A stretch of 64,000 bases of DNA from Pseudomonas sp. ML2-2023-3. GTDB taxonomy: Bacteria > Pseudomonadota > Gammaproteobacteria > Pseudomonadales > Pseudomonadaceae. The position numbers and the translations under genes were made by a program. The stretch covers positions 4,331,001-4,395,000 of the forward strand of contig NZ_CP146343.1 in NCBI RefSeq assembly GCF_037055275.1, given 5' to 3'. The notes under the pieces are model-generated. The model had not been told where the DNA came from. It saw nothing but the letters and a program-made list of their open reading frames with translations, and made no database searches. Shown here in pieces: positions 33,863 to 43,699 of this stretch; position 1 is the first letter of the stretch, and each line of letters starts with the position of its first letter.

Positions 33863-34708
33863 ATGAAGTTCGAAGGCACTCGCGCCTATGTGGCCACCGA
33901 TGACCTGAAGCTGGCGGTCAACGCAGCAATCACCCTGGAGCGCCCGCTGTTGGTCAAGGGCGAGCCCGGCACCGGCAAGACCATGCTGGCCGAGCAACTG
34001 GCCGAGTCCTTTGGCTGCAAGCTGATCACCTGGCATATCAAGTCCACGACCAAGGCCCACCAGGGCCTGTACGAGTACGACGCCGTCAGCCGCCTGCGTG
34101 ACTCGCAACTGGGTGTCGACAAGGTGCACGATGTTCGCAACTACCTGAAAAAGGGCAAGTTGTGGGAAGCCTTCGAGGCTGAAGAACGGATCATCCTGCT
34201 GATCGACGAAATCGACAAGGCCGACATCGAGTTCCCCAACGACCTGTTGCAAGAACTCGACAAGATGGAGTTCTACGTTTACGAGACCGATGAGACGATC
34301 AAGGCCAAGGTTCGCCCGATCATCATCATTACCTCCAATAACGAGAAAGAGTTGCCGGACGCCTTCCTGCGCCGCTGCTTCTTCCACTACATCAGTTTCC
34401 CGGACCGCACCACGCTGCAGAAAATCGTTGATGTTCACTTCCCGAACATCAAGAAAGAGCTGGTCAGCGAAGCCCTTGACGTCTTTTTCGACGTGCGCAA
34501 AGTGCCTGGCCTGAAGAAAAAACCTTCGACCTCCGAGCTGGTGGATTGGCTCAAGCTACTGATGGCCGACAATATCGGCGAAGCGGTATTGCGCGAACGC
34601 GATCCGACCAAGGCTATCCCGCCACTGGCCGGTGCGCTGGTGAAAAACGAGCAGGACGTGCAATTGCTTGAGCGCCTGGCGTTTATGAGCCGTCGCCCCA
34701 ATCGCTGA
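33863..34708 (+). CDS. MoxR-type AAA+ ATPase
   Basis: A 281-residue AAA+ ATPase. Walker A is GEPGTGKTMLAEQLA (about residue 34), Walker B ILLIDEIDKAD (about 112), sensor 1 IIITSNNEKELPDAFLRRC (about 152). MoxR proteins are chaperones that help metal or cofactor insertion together with a VWA partner; the next gene encodes one. GAGGAATAACAG precedes the ATG. The pair next to cysK is the same as in P. aeruginosa. Its client protein is unknown. A TATAGT -10 lies near 33790. Confidence 0.88.
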   Translation: MKFEGTRAYVATDDLKLAVNAAITLERPLLVKGEPGTGKTMLAEQLAESFGCKLITWHIKSTTKAHQGLYEYDAVSRLRDSQLGVDKVHDVRNYLKKGKLWEAFEAEERIILLIDEIDKADIEFPNDLLQELDKMEFYVYETDETIKAKVRPIIIITSNNEKELPDAFLRRCFFHYISFPDRTTLQKIVDVHFPNIKKELVSEALDVFFDVRKVPGLKKKPSTSELVDWLKLLMADNIGEAVLRERDPTKAIPPLAGALVKNEQDVQLLERLAFMSRRPNR

Positions 34709-34729
34709 TTTTTCAAGAAGGCGATAAGC

Positions 34730-35908
34730 ATGCTGCTTAATCTGTTCAATGAAATGCGTGCGGCCAAGGTGCCGGTTTCAGTGCGTGAACTGCTGGACCT
34801 GATCAACGCCCTGAAACACCGCGTGACCTTCGCCGACATGGACGAATTTTATTACCTGGCGCGCACGATTCTGGTGAAGGACGAACGTCATTTCGACAAG
34901 TTCGACCGTGCCTTTGGCGCCTACTTCAATGGCTTGCAAAACCTCAACGAACACCTTGAGGCCCTAATTCCCGAAGACTGGCTGCGCAAGGAATTCGAGC
35001 GTTCCCTGAGCGACGAGGATCGTGCGCAACTCCAGTCCCTGGGCGGTCTGGACAAGCTGATCGAGGCATTCAAGCAACGTCTTGAGGAGCAAAAGGAGCG
35101 CCATGCCGGTGGCAACAAATGGATCGGCACGGGCGGCACCAGCCCGTTCGGCTCGGGTGGCTATCACCCCGAAGGCATTCGTGTAGGCGATGCGGGCGCG
35201 CGCCAGGGCAAGGCTGCCAAGGTCTGGGAGCAGCGCGAGTACAAAAATCTCGACGACCAGGTCGAACTGGGTACGCGCAATATCAAGGTCGCATTACGCC
35301 GCCTGCGCAAATTCGCCCGCCAGGGAGCGGCGGATGAGCTGGATATTGACGGCACCATCGATCACACCGCCCGCGATGCCGGCCTGCTGAACATTCAGAT
35401 GCGTCCCGAACGGCGCAATAACATCAAGCTGCTGTTGCTGTTCGACATCGGCGGTTCGATGGACTCCCATGTGAAAACCTGCGAGGAATTGTTTTCGGCC
35501 TGCAAGACCGAGTTCAAGCATCTGGAGTACTACTACTTTCACAACTTCATCTATGAATCGGTGTGGAAGAACAACCAGCGCCGCCAGGTTGAGCGCATTT
35601 CAACCCAGGACCTGCTGAACAAGTACGGAGCCGATTACAAAGTGATTTTTATCGGCGACGCGGCGATGGGGCCGTATGAAATCACCCATGCGGGGGGGAG
35701 TGTCGAACACTGGAACGAAGAGCCGGGTTACAAGTGGATGCAGCGCTTTATGGAGAAGTACAAAAAGCTCATCTGGATTAACCCGTACCCCAAGGACACC
35801 TGGAACTACACGGCGTCCATCGGGATCGTGCGCGATCTGATCGAAGACCGCATGTACCCGCTGAACCTTGAGGGGCTGGAAGAAGGGATGCGGTTTTTGG
35901 CCAAGTAG
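34730..35908 (+). CDS. VWA domain protein (CoxE-like), MoxR partner
   Basis: A 392-residue cytoplasmic protein. The C-terminal half is a von Willebrand A fold with the metal site LLLFDIGGSMDSH (about residue 240), where DxGxS replaces the usual DxSxS, and the strand KVIFIGDAAMGPYEI. The N-terminal part is helical and contains a Gly-rich linker (GTGGTSPFGSGGY). This matches the CoxE/YehP-like partners of MoxR ATPases. It follows the ATPase gene by 21 bases, clearly one operon. Client and metal are unknown. Confidence 0.86.
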   Translation: MLLNLFNEMRAAKVPVSVRELLDLINALKHRVTFADMDEFYYLARTILVKDERHFDKFDRAFGAYFNGLQNLNEHLEALIPEDWLRKEFERSLSDEDRAQLQSLGGLDKLIEAFKQRLEEQKERHAGGNKWIGTGGTSPFGSGGYHPEGIRVGDAGARQGKAAKVWEQREYKNLDDQVELGTRNIKVALRRLRKFARQGAADELDIDGTIDHTARDAGLLNIQMRPERRNNIKLLLLFDIGGSMDSHVKTCEELFSACKTEFKHLEYYYFHNFIYESVWKNNQRRQVERISTQDLLNKYGADYKVIFIGDAAMGPYEITHAGGSVEHWNEEPGYKWMQRFMEKYKKLIWINPYPKDTWNYTASIGIVRDLIEDRMYPLNLEGLEEGMRFLAK

Positions 35909-35921
35909 TACCGCGCTTACC

Positions 35922-36011
35922 GTGTGGGAGCGGGCTTGCTCGCGATGGCATCAACGCGACATGCCTGATGCACCGGGTTGACTGAAATCGCGAGCAACCC
36001 CGCTCCTGCAA
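35922..36011. repeat. REP pair between the VWA gene and pxpC
   Basis: GTGTGGGAGCGGGCTTGCTCGCGAT faces an inverted, partly degenerate copy, ATCGCGAGCAACCCCGCTCCTGCA, across about 40 bases. It sits between convergent genes, as does the pair at 12395. Confidence 0.82.
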
Positions 36012-36014
36012 GAT

Positions 36015-36935
36015 TTACTGCACGAACCGCTGCATGAACCCGACCATCTGACGCTGCGCAGTCTCTTGCGTGGTCGGGCGCATAGTCACCCCCTCCCCTG
36101 GCAAGCACTGGGCCAGTCGCGCCAGTGCCAATGGCGTCAATGCCCCCAGTCGCGGGTAGCCACCGATGGTTTGACGGTCATTGAGCAGCACGATCGGCTG
36201 ACCATCGGGCGGTACCTGAATCGCCCCCAACGGTATCCCTTCTGAAATCATCGGTGCGCCCTGATAGACCAGAGCCGGCCCCAGTAAACGGATGCCCATT
36301 CGATCGGCACGGGTGTCCAGGGTCCAAGGGCTGTTGAAGGCATCGAACGTGCTTTGGCCGCTGAAGGCACCTATTTGTGCACCTAATACCACGTCCAGCG
36401 CGGGGTTGGAGCTGAACACGGGTTGCAGCTCACGGGCCAGTTCGCGCAACGGCTGCCCATGCCCGGCATACTTCAGTTCAGCGCCTGCCGCCAGCCCGCG
36501 TCCAAAACCATCCGGCCCGCCCAGTTGTTCGCGGGCCACGGTGGCGCAACTGCCCAATACTTGGGGCGCCTCAAATCCCCCAGGAGCGGCCAGGTAAGCC
36601 CGAGCACCGAGCAGCGGCTGGGCAAGGGTCAGGGTCTGGCCTTTTTTCAGGGCAAAACTGCGCCAAGGCTTGAGTACCTGCCCGTCCACTGCGCCAGCAA
36701 GGTCAGCGCCCGCCAGTGCCAGGGTGCAATCGTCTTGCGCAACCAGGGTCAAGCCGCCAAGGGTGATTTCGATAACAACCGCATCCGGCGAATTACCCAA
36801 TAACCAATTTGCCCACGCCATCGACAACCAGTCCGCTGCCCCGCCCTGGGTCACGCCCAGATGCCGCACGCCAAAGCGCCCGCGGTCTTGCAACAGGCAC
36901 AATGGGGTGCTGGCCTGAATCAATAAACGGCTCAT
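36015..36935 (-). CDS. pxpC: 5-oxoprolinase subunit C
   Basis: A 306-residue subunit of the ATP-dependent 5-oxoprolinase that opens pyroglutamate to glutamate. It shows the KipA/biotin-dependent carboxyltransferase-like fold: PLCLLQDRGRFGVRHLGVTQGGAAD at the start, YLAAPGGF and the late ILLNDRQTIGGYPRLG stretch (IVLLNDRQTIGGYPRLG). Its start overlaps the pxpB stop by four bases (ATGA), so translation is coupled. The order on the minus strand is pxpA, pxpB, pxpC. Confidence 0.92.
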   Translation of the reverse strand: MSRLLIQASTPLCLLQDRGRFGVRHLGVTQGGAADWLSMAWANWLLGNSPDAVVIEITLGGLTLVAQDDCTLALAGADLAGAVDGQVLKPWRSFALKKGQTLTLAQPLLGARAYLAAPGGFEAPQVLGSCATVAREQLGGPDGFGRGLAAGAELKYAGHGQPLRELARELQPVFSSNPALDVVLGAQIGAFSGQSTFDAFNSPWTLDTRADRMGIRLLGPALVYQGAPMISEGIPLGAIQVPPDGQPIVLLNDRQTIGGYPRLGALTPLALARLAQCLPGEGVTMRPTTQETAQRQMVGFMQRFVQ

Positions 36936-37636
36936 GCCAGTGCCTCCTGAGGAGTATCGTCGCCACCCAGACGGATGAATTCGGCGCGGGAAACAGGTTC
37001 GAACCGAACCGTATCGCCGGGTTGCATCAGGCTGTAGCCATCCCGTTCACGGTCGAACAGCGCGCTCGGTGTACGCCCGACAAGGTTCCAGCCGCCGGGT
37101 GATTGCGCCGGGTAAGCAGCGGTCTGGCGCTCGGCGATGCCGACGCTTCCGCTGGCCACGCGTTTTCGCGGAGTCGCCAGGCGCGGTGCGGCCAGGGCTT
37201 CTTCCACCAGCCCCATAAAGGCAAAACCGGGGGCAAACCCCAAGGCAAACACCTGATACTCATGGTCGCTGTGACGGCGAATAACCTCACTGACCGGGCA
37301 ACTTGCGCGCTGGGCCAGCAACGTAAGCTCCGGGCCAACGCTCACGTCGTACCACACCGGCAGAACATGGCATTGCCCAAGGTTTTGGGTCTCAGGGCGC
37401 AGGTCAGTCAGCGCCAGGGCAATCAACTCACGGGCCTGGGCCGGGCTCAGCGCCAAGCCATCGTAATGCACCATCATGGTGGTGTAAGACGGCACCAGAT
37501 CGATCAGGTACCCGGCAAAGCTGGCTCGCAGCCGCTCGCTGAGCGCCAGCATCCAGGGCATGTTGGTTTCGGCAATCTCATCGAACAAACGCAGCATCAG
37601 GCAATCGATAGCCACCACTTCGATACGCGGCTTCAT
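36932..37636 (-). CDS. pxpB: 5-oxoprolinase subunit B
   Basis: A 234-residue KipI/allophanate hydrolase subunit 1-like protein that acts with PxpC in 5-oxoprolinase. Family stretches are [14 protein letters not shown] (about 49-62), [26 protein letters not shown] and [35 protein letters not shown] spacing near the C-terminus. Four-base overlaps (ATGA) with both neighbours show tight coupling. The enzyme recycles 5-oxoproline formed by glutamine cyclisation. Confidence 0.92.
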   Translation of the reverse strand: MKPRIEVVAIDCLMLRLFDEIAETNMPWMLALSERLRASFAGYLIDLVPSYTTMMVHYDGLALSPAQARELIALALTDLRPETQNLGQCHVLPVWYDVSVGPELTLLAQRASCPVSEVIRRHSDHEYQVFALGFAPGFAFMGLVEEALAAPRLATPRKRVASGSVGIAERQTAAYPAQSPGGWNLVGRTPSALFDRERDGYSLMQPGDTVRFEPVSRAEFIRLGGDDTPQEALA

Positions 37637-38385
37637 GCCTGCGCCTGCTGATTCAGGGCATCGCGAATCTGCTGCACTGCAGCCACTGAACTGGCGTTAT
37701 CGCCATGCACACACAGGGTATTGGCGTGCAGATGCAAGGCGCTGCCATCACTGGCAATCAGCGCCTTGCCCGCTGCGATGGTCAGGGCCTGTTGCACGAT
37801 GACATCCGCCTCGTGATGCACGGCACCCGGCAACTGTCGGGAGACCAGGCGCCCGGCACTGTCGTAAGCGCGGTCGGCAAAGGCTTCGAACCACAGGGTC
37901 ACGCCGAACTCATCACCAATGGCCTGCGCAGCGCTGTTGTCACGTGTGGCCATCAGCATCAGCGGCAGGCTTGAATCATAAGCGGCCAGGGCCTGGATCA
38001 CTGCCCGCAGTTGCGCGGGATTGGCCATCATGTCGTTGTACATCGCGCCGTGAGGCTTGACGTAGCTGACCCGTGTGCCCTGGGCGCGGCAAATACCGTC
38101 CAGCGCACCGATCTGATAATGCAGCAGGTCTTGCAGCTCTTGCGCCGAGTAGGCCATCGAGCGGCGACCGAAGCCCGCCAGGTCCTGATACGCCGGATGG
38201 GCACCGATTGTCACGTCATGCGCCACGGCCAGTGCCACGGTTTTGCGCATGATGCCCGGGTCTCCCGCGTGGAAGCCGCAGGCGATGTTGGCGCAATCGA
38301 TAAACGCCATGACGTCGGCATCCAGGCCCATGGTCCAGCTGCCGAAACTCTCACCCATGTCGCAATTCAATAACAGGCGGCTCAC
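37633..38385 (-). CDS. pxpA: 5-oxoprolinase subunit A (LamB/YcsF)
   Basis: A 250-residue TIM-barrel-like LamB/YcsF protein, the subunit that binds 5-oxoproline. The start [14 protein letters not shown], then [19 protein letters not shown] and [15 protein letters not shown] are diagnostic. It begins with GTG at 38385 after CAGGAGCATCATC. It is the first gene of pxpABC; TATAAA about 22 bases upstream on the minus strand is a plausible -10. No dedicated transporter is adjacent. Confidence 0.93.
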   Translation of the reverse strand: MSRLLLNCDMGESFGSWTMGLDADVMAFIDCANIACGFHAGDPGIMRKTVALAVAHDVTIGAHPAYQDLAGFGRRSMAYSAQELQDLLHYQIGALDGICRAQGTRVSYVKPHGAMYNDMMANPAQLRAVIQALAAYDSSLPLMLMATRDNSAAQAIGDEFGVTLWFEAFADRAYDSAGRLVSRQLPGAVHHEADVIVQQALTIAAGKALIASDGSALHLHANTLCVHGDNASSVAAVQQIRDALNQQAQA

Positions 38386-38530
38386 GATGATGCTCCTGTG
38401 GTCTTTTTATAGTTTAAGTGCGGGCCATTTTTCGACAGGTGCACGCCGTTCGTCCAACTAATAAAAGCCGGACTCGGACATAAGAAAAATTTGATTGCTT
38501 AACACGCTCTGCCCCTGGAACAGGGTGAGC

Positions 38531-39064
38531 TTAGTAACTGCGCTCGCGACGGGCCAGGCGTTCACGCTGGCGCTTGCCGCCCAGCACGACCCAATCCACC
38601 AGCCGCAAGAATCCTTCAATGACGAAGGAGAACAGCAAGGCCCCCGCCATCGCCCAGCCGATTGCCCCCGGCGACAGCAACACCTGGTAGGTGTAGGCGT
38701 TCAGGGTTTCTTCGCGGATGGCCGGGTCGGCCGCATAGGCCACTTGCAGGGCGCGCATGTACCACGGGCCCTGCATGGCCTGGAACTGATCATCGAGCAG
38801 GCGCTGACGGTTCAGCAAGGTGCCCAGGCTTGTGGCATCACTGCGAAACACCGGGTCGTCGCTGGCCTGGTAATGCGCCACCAACGCTTGCAGGTCGCCC
38901 TTGAAAAACTGGTTGGCGGTGTTCTGGAAACCCGCCAGCCCGGTCTGGGCTTCGATCAGATGAGCTTCGACGCGATTGGCATAATCATTGATGAACCCTG
39001 GCACTTGCACACCCATCAACAAACCAATGGTAAACAACACCAACCGCAGGTAGCTCAAGAACAT
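38531..39064 (-). CDS. DUF2937 family membrane protein
   Basis: A 177-residue protein with membrane segments near residues 5-25 and 135-160 and a periplasmic helical region between them (AHLIEAQTGLAGFQNTANQFFKGD). It matches the DUF2937 family, whose role is unknown. It follows the glutamine amidotransferase gene in the same direction (12-base gap), so the two are probably cotranscribed. Confidence 0.82.
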   Translation of the reverse strand: MFLSYLRLVLFTIGLLMGVQVPGFINDYANRVEAHLIEAQTGLAGFQNTANQFFKGDLQALVAHYQASDDPVFRSDATSLGTLLNRQRLLDDQFQAMQGPWYMRALQVAYAADPAIREETLNAYTYQVLLSPGAIGWAMAGALLFSFVIEGFLRLVDWVVLGGKRQRERLARRERSY

Positions 39065-39076
39065 GTCCGCCCATCC

Positions 39077-39853
39077 TTATTCGGTTGTGCCCTGGCTGAC
39101 GCATTCGCCGCGTCGCCACAGGCTCCATTGGCCCGGTTCATAGCGCGTCCAGGTTTCGTTTTCGGTCAAAGGCTCGGTGGCGATCACGGTGACCACATCG
39201 TTGGGCGTTGTTTCGGCCTGAAAATCGACGATCACGTCGACATCTTTCAGGCGCGCCGGACCAAACGGGGCGCGGCGGGTAATTTGCGCCAGTTTGGTCG
39301 AGCAGTAGCAGAACAACCAGTCTCCGTCGCTGAGCAGGCAGTTGAACACGCCTTTGCTGCGAAACTCGGCGCAGGCCTCTACCAGCACCGGCAGGATGCT
39401 TTCGACGTCAACCGGCTCGGGGAATTTCTCGCGCACCCGATTGAGCAAGTCACAAAACGCCGCTTCGCTGTCGGTGTCGCCAATGGGGCGGTAAAAGCGG
39501 GTGCTCGGCGACAAATCGGCCAATTGGCCATTGTGCGCAAAACACCAGTTGCGCCCCCACAGTTCACGAACAAACGGATGCGTGTTCGACAGGCATACCT
39601 TGCCCACGTTGGCCTGTCGGATGTGCCCGATGACCACTTCGCTCTTGATCGGGTAACGCTGAACCAGCAACGCGACTTCGGAGTCGCAACTGGCGGCCGG
39701 GTCCTGGAACAGGCGCAGACCACGCCCCTCATAAAAGGCAATACCCCAGCCATCACGGTGCGGGCCGGTACGCCCGCCACGCTGCATCAGGCCGGTGAAA
39801 CTGAACACAATATCGGTCGGGACGTTGGCGCTCATGCCCAATAATTCACACAC
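39077..39853 (-). CDS. Class II glutamine amidotransferase, YafJ family
   Basis: A 258-residue N-terminal nucleophile hydrolase. After Met removal Cys2 (MCELLGMSANVP) is the nucleophile that releases ammonia from glutamine. GIRQANVG-like HIRQANVGKVCLSNTHPF and NWCFAHNGQL complete the class II site. It lacks an acceptor domain, as do YafJ/EgtC-type proteins, so the ammonia acceptor is not known. The start is GTG. The same gene order with DUF2937 and oligopeptidase B occurs in P. aeruginosa. Confidence 0.86.
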   Translation of the reverse strand: MCELLGMSANVPTDIVFSFTGLMQRGGRTGPHRDGWGIAFYEGRGLRLFQDPAASCDSEVALLVQRYPIKSEVVIGHIRQANVGKVCLSNTHPFVRELWGRNWCFAHNGQLADLSPSTRFYRPIGDTDSEAAFCDLLNRVREKFPEPVDVESILPVLVEACAEFRSKGVFNCLLSDGDWLFCYCSTKLAQITRRAPFGPARLKDVDVIVDFQAETTPNDVVTVIATEPLTENETWTRYEPGQWSLWRRGECVSQGTTE

Positions 39854-39889
39854 GCTCGCACACTCGCATTCAGGCTCGACGAAATAGGA

Positions 39890-40384
39890 TTACAACCGCG
39901 GCTCGACCCGGGACGGGGCCGATGCACGCGACGCGCCAGGTGGCACATAACGATCATTGCCAGCCGAGCCAAAAGGCTGGTCGTCTTCAGGATCGTGTTT
40001 AGCCGCTTGTGCCGACGCGTCGGCCTGTGCCTTGCGAGCCTTGCTGGCGCGCTCGATGGGCCAGCGGATCAACGCAAATACGGCGTACACACAAAACGCG
40101 ATAATGGTGTACATCAGCAAGTCAGAGACGGCGCGCCAAACGTTGTTGCCGACTTTGAAGGCCAGGTCCAGGGCGGTGATCGCCACTGCCGGTGCAAACT
40201 GCTCCTTGACCGGGTCAATGATGGTCGGGCTAAACAGCAACACAGCCATTAACACACGCAGCGGCTCGCGCAACCAGCGCCACATGAAGCGGGTCATTCG
40301 GCACCATACGAGCAGGCAGCCCGCAGCAGCAAAGGCGTAAAGGCCCCATGCGATCAGATAGTCGTTCTCGGTCATGGTATCCAT
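39890..40384 (-). CDS. Hypothetical inner-membrane protein
   Basis: A 164-residue protein with three or four membrane segments (GLYAFAAAGCLLVWC, LRVLMAVLLFSPTII, LLMYTIIAFCVYAVFALI) and a charged, Pro/Ala-rich cytoplasmic tail. I do not recognise a named family. Two starts are possible, ATG 40384 and ATG 40375; neither has a strong ribosome binding site. It is divergent from the oligopeptidase B gene. Confidence 0.72.
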   Translation of the reverse strand: MDTMTENDYLIAWGLYAFAAAGCLLVWCRMTRFMWRWLREPLRVLMAVLLFSPTIIDPVKEQFAPAVAITALDLAFKVGNNVWRAVSDLLMYTIIAFCVYAVFALIRWPIERASKARKAQADASAQAAKHDPEDDQPFGSAGNDRYVPPGASRASAPSRVEPRL

Positions 40385-40484
40385 GGTCGGCAGGCAATGA
40401 GACGCTATGATAACGGCTTTTAGACAGTGCGGCTGCAACGCCGTCAGCTCCACTTCTTTTCATGCAGGTTTCAGAGAACACTCA

Positions 40485-42533
40485 ATGACCGAATCAGCCT
40501 ACGCAAATAGCGCCCCTATCGCACATAAAGTCGAGGGTTCAGACCCCTACTCGTGGTTACAAAATCGCGATAGCGATGAGGTTCTGGACTACCTGAAAGC
40601 CGAAAACAGCTATCAGGAGGAGCAACTGGCCGACCAGGCCCAATTGCGTGAGACGCTGTTTCAAGAGATCAAGGGCCGAATTCGCGAGACCGATCTGTCG
40701 CTGCCCTCGCCCTGGGGGCCGTATCTGTATTACACGCGCACCAACGCCGGTGATGAGTATGCTCGCCATTACCGCTGCCCGCGCCCGGCCGATGACAGCC
40801 AGCAGGTCGACGAAAACGCAGAGCACTTGCTGCTGGACCCGAACGCCTTGGCCGCGGGCGGCTTTATTTCTCTGGGCGCCTTCAGCATCAGCCCGGATCA
40901 CCAGCGCCTTGCCTATAGCCTGGACACCAGCGGCGAAGAGGTCTATCGCCTGTTTGTCAAAGAGCTGAGCACCGGCGCAGTCACCGAGCTGCCGTTTGAA
41001 GAGTGTGATGGCAGCATGACGTGGGCCAATGACAGCCAGACGCTGTTTTTTGCCGAACTGGACGACACCCATCGCCCACACAAACTATTGCGTCATACCT
41101 TGGGCGAGACAGACGCCCACGAGGTATTTCATGAGCCGGACGGACGCTTTTTCCTGCATTGCTATCGTTCGAGTTCCGAGCGCCAGCTGATTCTGCTGCT
41201 CAACAGCAAAACCACCAGTGAAAGCTGGGTGCTGGACGCCAATCAGCCGCACCAGGCCTTTAGCTGCCTAGCGGCACGGGTTGAAGGGCACGACTACAGC
41301 GTCGATCACGGCCTGCACGAGGGGCAATGGGCGTGGTTTATCCGCACCAACCAGGACGGGATCAACTTTGCGCTGTATTACGCCTTTGGCGAGGTGCCGA
41401 CACGCTGTGACTGGCAGCTTCTGATCGCCCATCACGACAGCGTAATGCTGGAAGGCTTGAGCCTGAACGCCCAAGCCTTGTGCCTGAGCCTGCGCGAAGG
41501 TGGGTTGCCGATCATCGAAGTCCGCCCCAACGGTTTGCCGTCGTATCGCGTGCAATTACCGGACGCCGCCTACAGCTTGTATGTTCAGGACAGCCTGGAA
41601 TTTGATAGCGCACACATCCGCCTGCGCTATGAGGCGCTGAATCGCCCTGCGCAAGTACGGCAACTGACGCTCAATACCGGCGAACAAGTCGTACTCAAGG
41701 AAACACCGGTGCTGGGACCCTTCAATGCCGATGATTATGTAAGCCATCGCCTGTGGGCCACCGCTCCAGACGGCACCCAGGTGCCGATCAGCCTGGTGGT
41801 CAAGCGCGACGTGGTGGGCCAGCCTGTGCCGCTCTACCTGTATGGCTACGGCGCCTACGGCGAGAGTCTCGACCCGTGGTTTTCCCACGCCCGCCTGAGC
41901 CTGCTGGATCGCGGCGTAGCCTTTGCCATTGCCCACGTGCGCGGGGGCGGCGAACTGGGTGAGGCCTGGTACCGCGCAGGCAAGCAGGAACACAAGCACA
42001 ACACGTTCAGCGACTTCATCGCCTGTGCCGAACACCTGATCGATCAGGGCCTGACCCGAAGCGAACAGTTGGTCATCAGTGGTGGCAGTGCGGGCGGCCT
42101 GCTGATTGGCGCAGTGCTCAATCAACGCCCCGAGCTGTTCAAGGCGGCGATTGCCGAAGTGCCATTTGTGGACGTGCTCAACACCATGCTCGACCCGGAC
42201 TTGCCGCTGACCGTCACCGAGTATGACGAATGGGGCAACCCGCAAGAGCCTGAGGTATACGACCGGATCAAAGCCTACGCACCGTACGAAAACATCACGG
42301 CACAAGCGTATCCGGCGATGCTGGTGATTGCCGGGTACAACGACAGCCGCGTCCAGTATTGGGAAGCGGCCAAGTGGGTGGCCAAGCTTCGCGCCACCAA
42401 GACTGACGACAATCTGCTTGTGCTCAAGACCGAACTTGAAGCAGGACACGGCGGGATGAGCGGTCGCTATCAGGGTTTGCGCGACGTGGCACTGGAATAC
42501 GCATTTGTGTTCAAGGTGCTCGGGATTAGCTGA
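40485..42533 (+). CDS. ptrB: Oligopeptidase B (protease II, S9 family)
   Basis: A 682-residue cytoplasmic serine peptidase that cuts after Lys or Arg in short peptides. An N-terminal beta-propeller (about 70-400) filters substrates; the C-terminal alpha/beta hydrolase domain holds the triad S535 (ISGGSAGG), D620 (GYNDSRV) and H655 (EAGHGGMSGRY). The acidic EYDEWGNP loop, which reads basic side chains in OpdB, is present. Start chosen at ATG 40485 (MTESAYANSAPIAHKVEG); upstream residues to 40407 are not family-like. Length is normal. Confidence 0.93.
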   Translation: MTESAYANSAPIAHKVEGSDPYSWLQNRDSDEVLDYLKAENSYQEEQLADQAQLRETLFQEIKGRIRETDLSLPSPWGPYLYYTRTNAGDEYARHYRCPRPADDSQQVDENAEHLLLDPNALAAGGFISLGAFSISPDHQRLAYSLDTSGEEVYRLFVKELSTGAVTELPFEECDGSMTWANDSQTLFFAELDDTHRPHKLLRHTLGETDAHEVFHEPDGRFFLHCYRSSSERQLILLLNSKTTSESWVLDANQPHQAFSCLAARVEGHDYSVDHGLHEGQWAWFIRTNQDGINFALYYAFGEVPTRCDWQLLIAHHDSVMLEGLSLNAQALCLSLREGGLPIIEVRPNGLPSYRVQLPDAAYSLYVQDSLEFDSAHIRLRYEALNRPAQVRQLTLNTGEQVVLKETPVLGPFNADDYVSHRLWATAPDGTQVPISLVVKRDVVGQPVPLYLYGYGAYGESLDPWFSHARLSLLDRGVAFAIAHVRGGGELGEAWYRAGKQEHKHNTFSDFIACAEHLIDQGLTRSEQLVISGGSAGGLLIGAVLNQRPELFKAAIAEVPFVDVLNTMLDPDLPLTVTEYDEWGNPQEPEVYDRIKAYAPYENITAQAYPAMLVIAGYNDSRVQYWEAAKWVAKLRATKTDDNLLVLKTELEAGHGGMSGRYQGLRDVALEYAFVFKVLGIS

Positions 42534-42538
42534 GCACA

Positions 42539-42576
42539 CCTGTAGCCGCTTCGCTCGTCAGCGGCTACAGGCTTTT
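42539..42576. terminator. Palindromic terminator after ptrB
   Basis: CCTGTAGCCGCT and AGCGGCTACAGG form a 12-base-pair stem over nine bases, followed by CTTTTGT. It is a copy of the GTAGCCGCT repeat class that here has a T-run, between convergent genes. Confidence 0.8.
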
Positions 42577-42584
42577 GTCAGCGG

Positions 42585-42878
42585 TCAGTCTTGCAGTGCC
42601 TTACCCTTCCCGTCCTTGAGTTCAAGCCCCGGCAGCGGCTGGTCTTTGGGCGGTTGCGGCAGATCAATCGGGGGCAGCGGGATCAGGCTGCCACTCCCGG
42701 CAACCGGCTTGGGCACGGCGCGCGGGGTGACTTGCGGGTACGGGGTTGGCGTGGCAGTGCCCGGTGAACCCGGCGCGGCGGTCACGGGGGCACTCGGGAC
42801 AGTCGTCAATTCCGTTGCCTGGACTGCACTTATCAAGAGCGCGCTCCCTGCAATGGCCGTTAGAATAGTGCGTTTCAT
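42585..42878 (-). CDS. Small proline-rich secreted protein
   Basis: A 97-residue protein with a signal peptide (MKRTILTAIAGSALLISAVQA, cleavage after Ala21) and a Pro/Thr/Ala-rich mature part (LPPIDLPQPPKDQPLPG) without obvious secondary structure. Probably periplasmic; I do not know the family. The ATG at 42878 has GGAGT upstream. Divergent from the spermidine-synthase-like gene. Confidence 0.65.
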   Translation of the reverse strand: MKRTILTAIAGSALLISAVQATELTTVPSAPVTAAPGSPGTATPTPYPQVTPRAVPKPVAGSGSLIPLPPIDLPQPPKDQPLPGLELKDGKGKALQD

Positions 42879-42960
42879 CAATCACTCCGTTGCCAGACCG
42901 GCTTGTCTGCCCTCAGGCTACTCGTAACCTGAGGTTTTTGCCCCCCTCAATGAGATTTCC

Positions 42961-43647
42961 ATGAAACGTTTTGTTTTGCTCGACACCACTCCGATCCCCG
43001 AAAACGGCGGCGCCTTGTGCCTGTTCGAGTATGGCGAAGACTTCGTGATCAAGATTCAGGGCGGCGACGGCGGCCAACTGATGAACACGCGCATGCACGG
43101 CTCCGAAGACGCGCTGGCCGAGATCCCTTGCCGCAAAGTCGCTGGCCGCCCGCAGTCGCGGGTACTGATCGGCGGTCTGGGCATGGGGTTCACTTTGGCT
43201 TCGGCACTCAAGCATTTGGGCAAGACTGCCGAAGTGGTGGTCGCCGAACTCGTGCCAGGCGTAGTGGAGTGGAATCGCGGACCGTTGGGCGAAAAATCGG
43301 GCAACCCCCTGCAAGACCCGCGTACCGTGATCCGCATGGAAGACGTGGCCAAGGTGCTGCAAGCCGAGCCCAACGGGTTTGATGCGATCATGCTCGACGT
43401 CGACAACGGCCCCGAAGGCCTGACTCAAAAAGCCAATAGCTGGCTGTATTCGGCGGGTGGCCTGAGTGCTTGCGCCAAGGCCTTGCGCCCAAAAGGCGTC
43501 CTGGCGGTATGGTCTGCCAGTGCCGACAAACAGTTTTCGGACAAGCTGCGCAAAGCCGGATTCAAGGCTGAAGAAGTCCAGGTGTTTGCCCACGGCAACA
43601 AGGGCACCCGACACACCATCTGGATTGCAGAAAAAATCAAAGGCTGA
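42961..43647 (+). CDS. Spermidine/spermine synthase-like methyltransferase-fold protein
   Basis: A 228-residue protein with the SAM-binding Rossmann fold of spermidine synthases: ILIGGLGMGFTLASAL as VLIGGLGMGFTLASAL (motif I, about 68-83), VVVAELVPGVVEW (motif II) and DAIMLDVDNGPEGL (about 143-156). It lacks the full polyamine-binding N-terminal domain of SpeE, so it may act on something else; similar short proteins are common and uncharacterised. It is followed by the HNH gene in the same direction. Confidence 0.8.
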   Translation: MKRFVLLDTTPIPENGGALCLFEYGEDFVIKIQGGDGGQLMNTRMHGSEDALAEIPCRKVAGRPQSRVLIGGLGMGFTLASALKHLGKTAEVVVAELVPGVVEWNRGPLGEKSGNPLQDPRTVIRMEDVAKVLQAEPNGFDAIMLDVDNGPEGLTQKANSWLYSAGGLSACAKALRPKGVLAVWSASADKQFSDKLRKAGFKAEEVQVFAHGNKGTRHTIWIAEKIKG

Positions 43648-43699
43648 TCAACAGCTAAACTTAACGACATAACCGTCATTTGTCTTACAAGGTGAACCC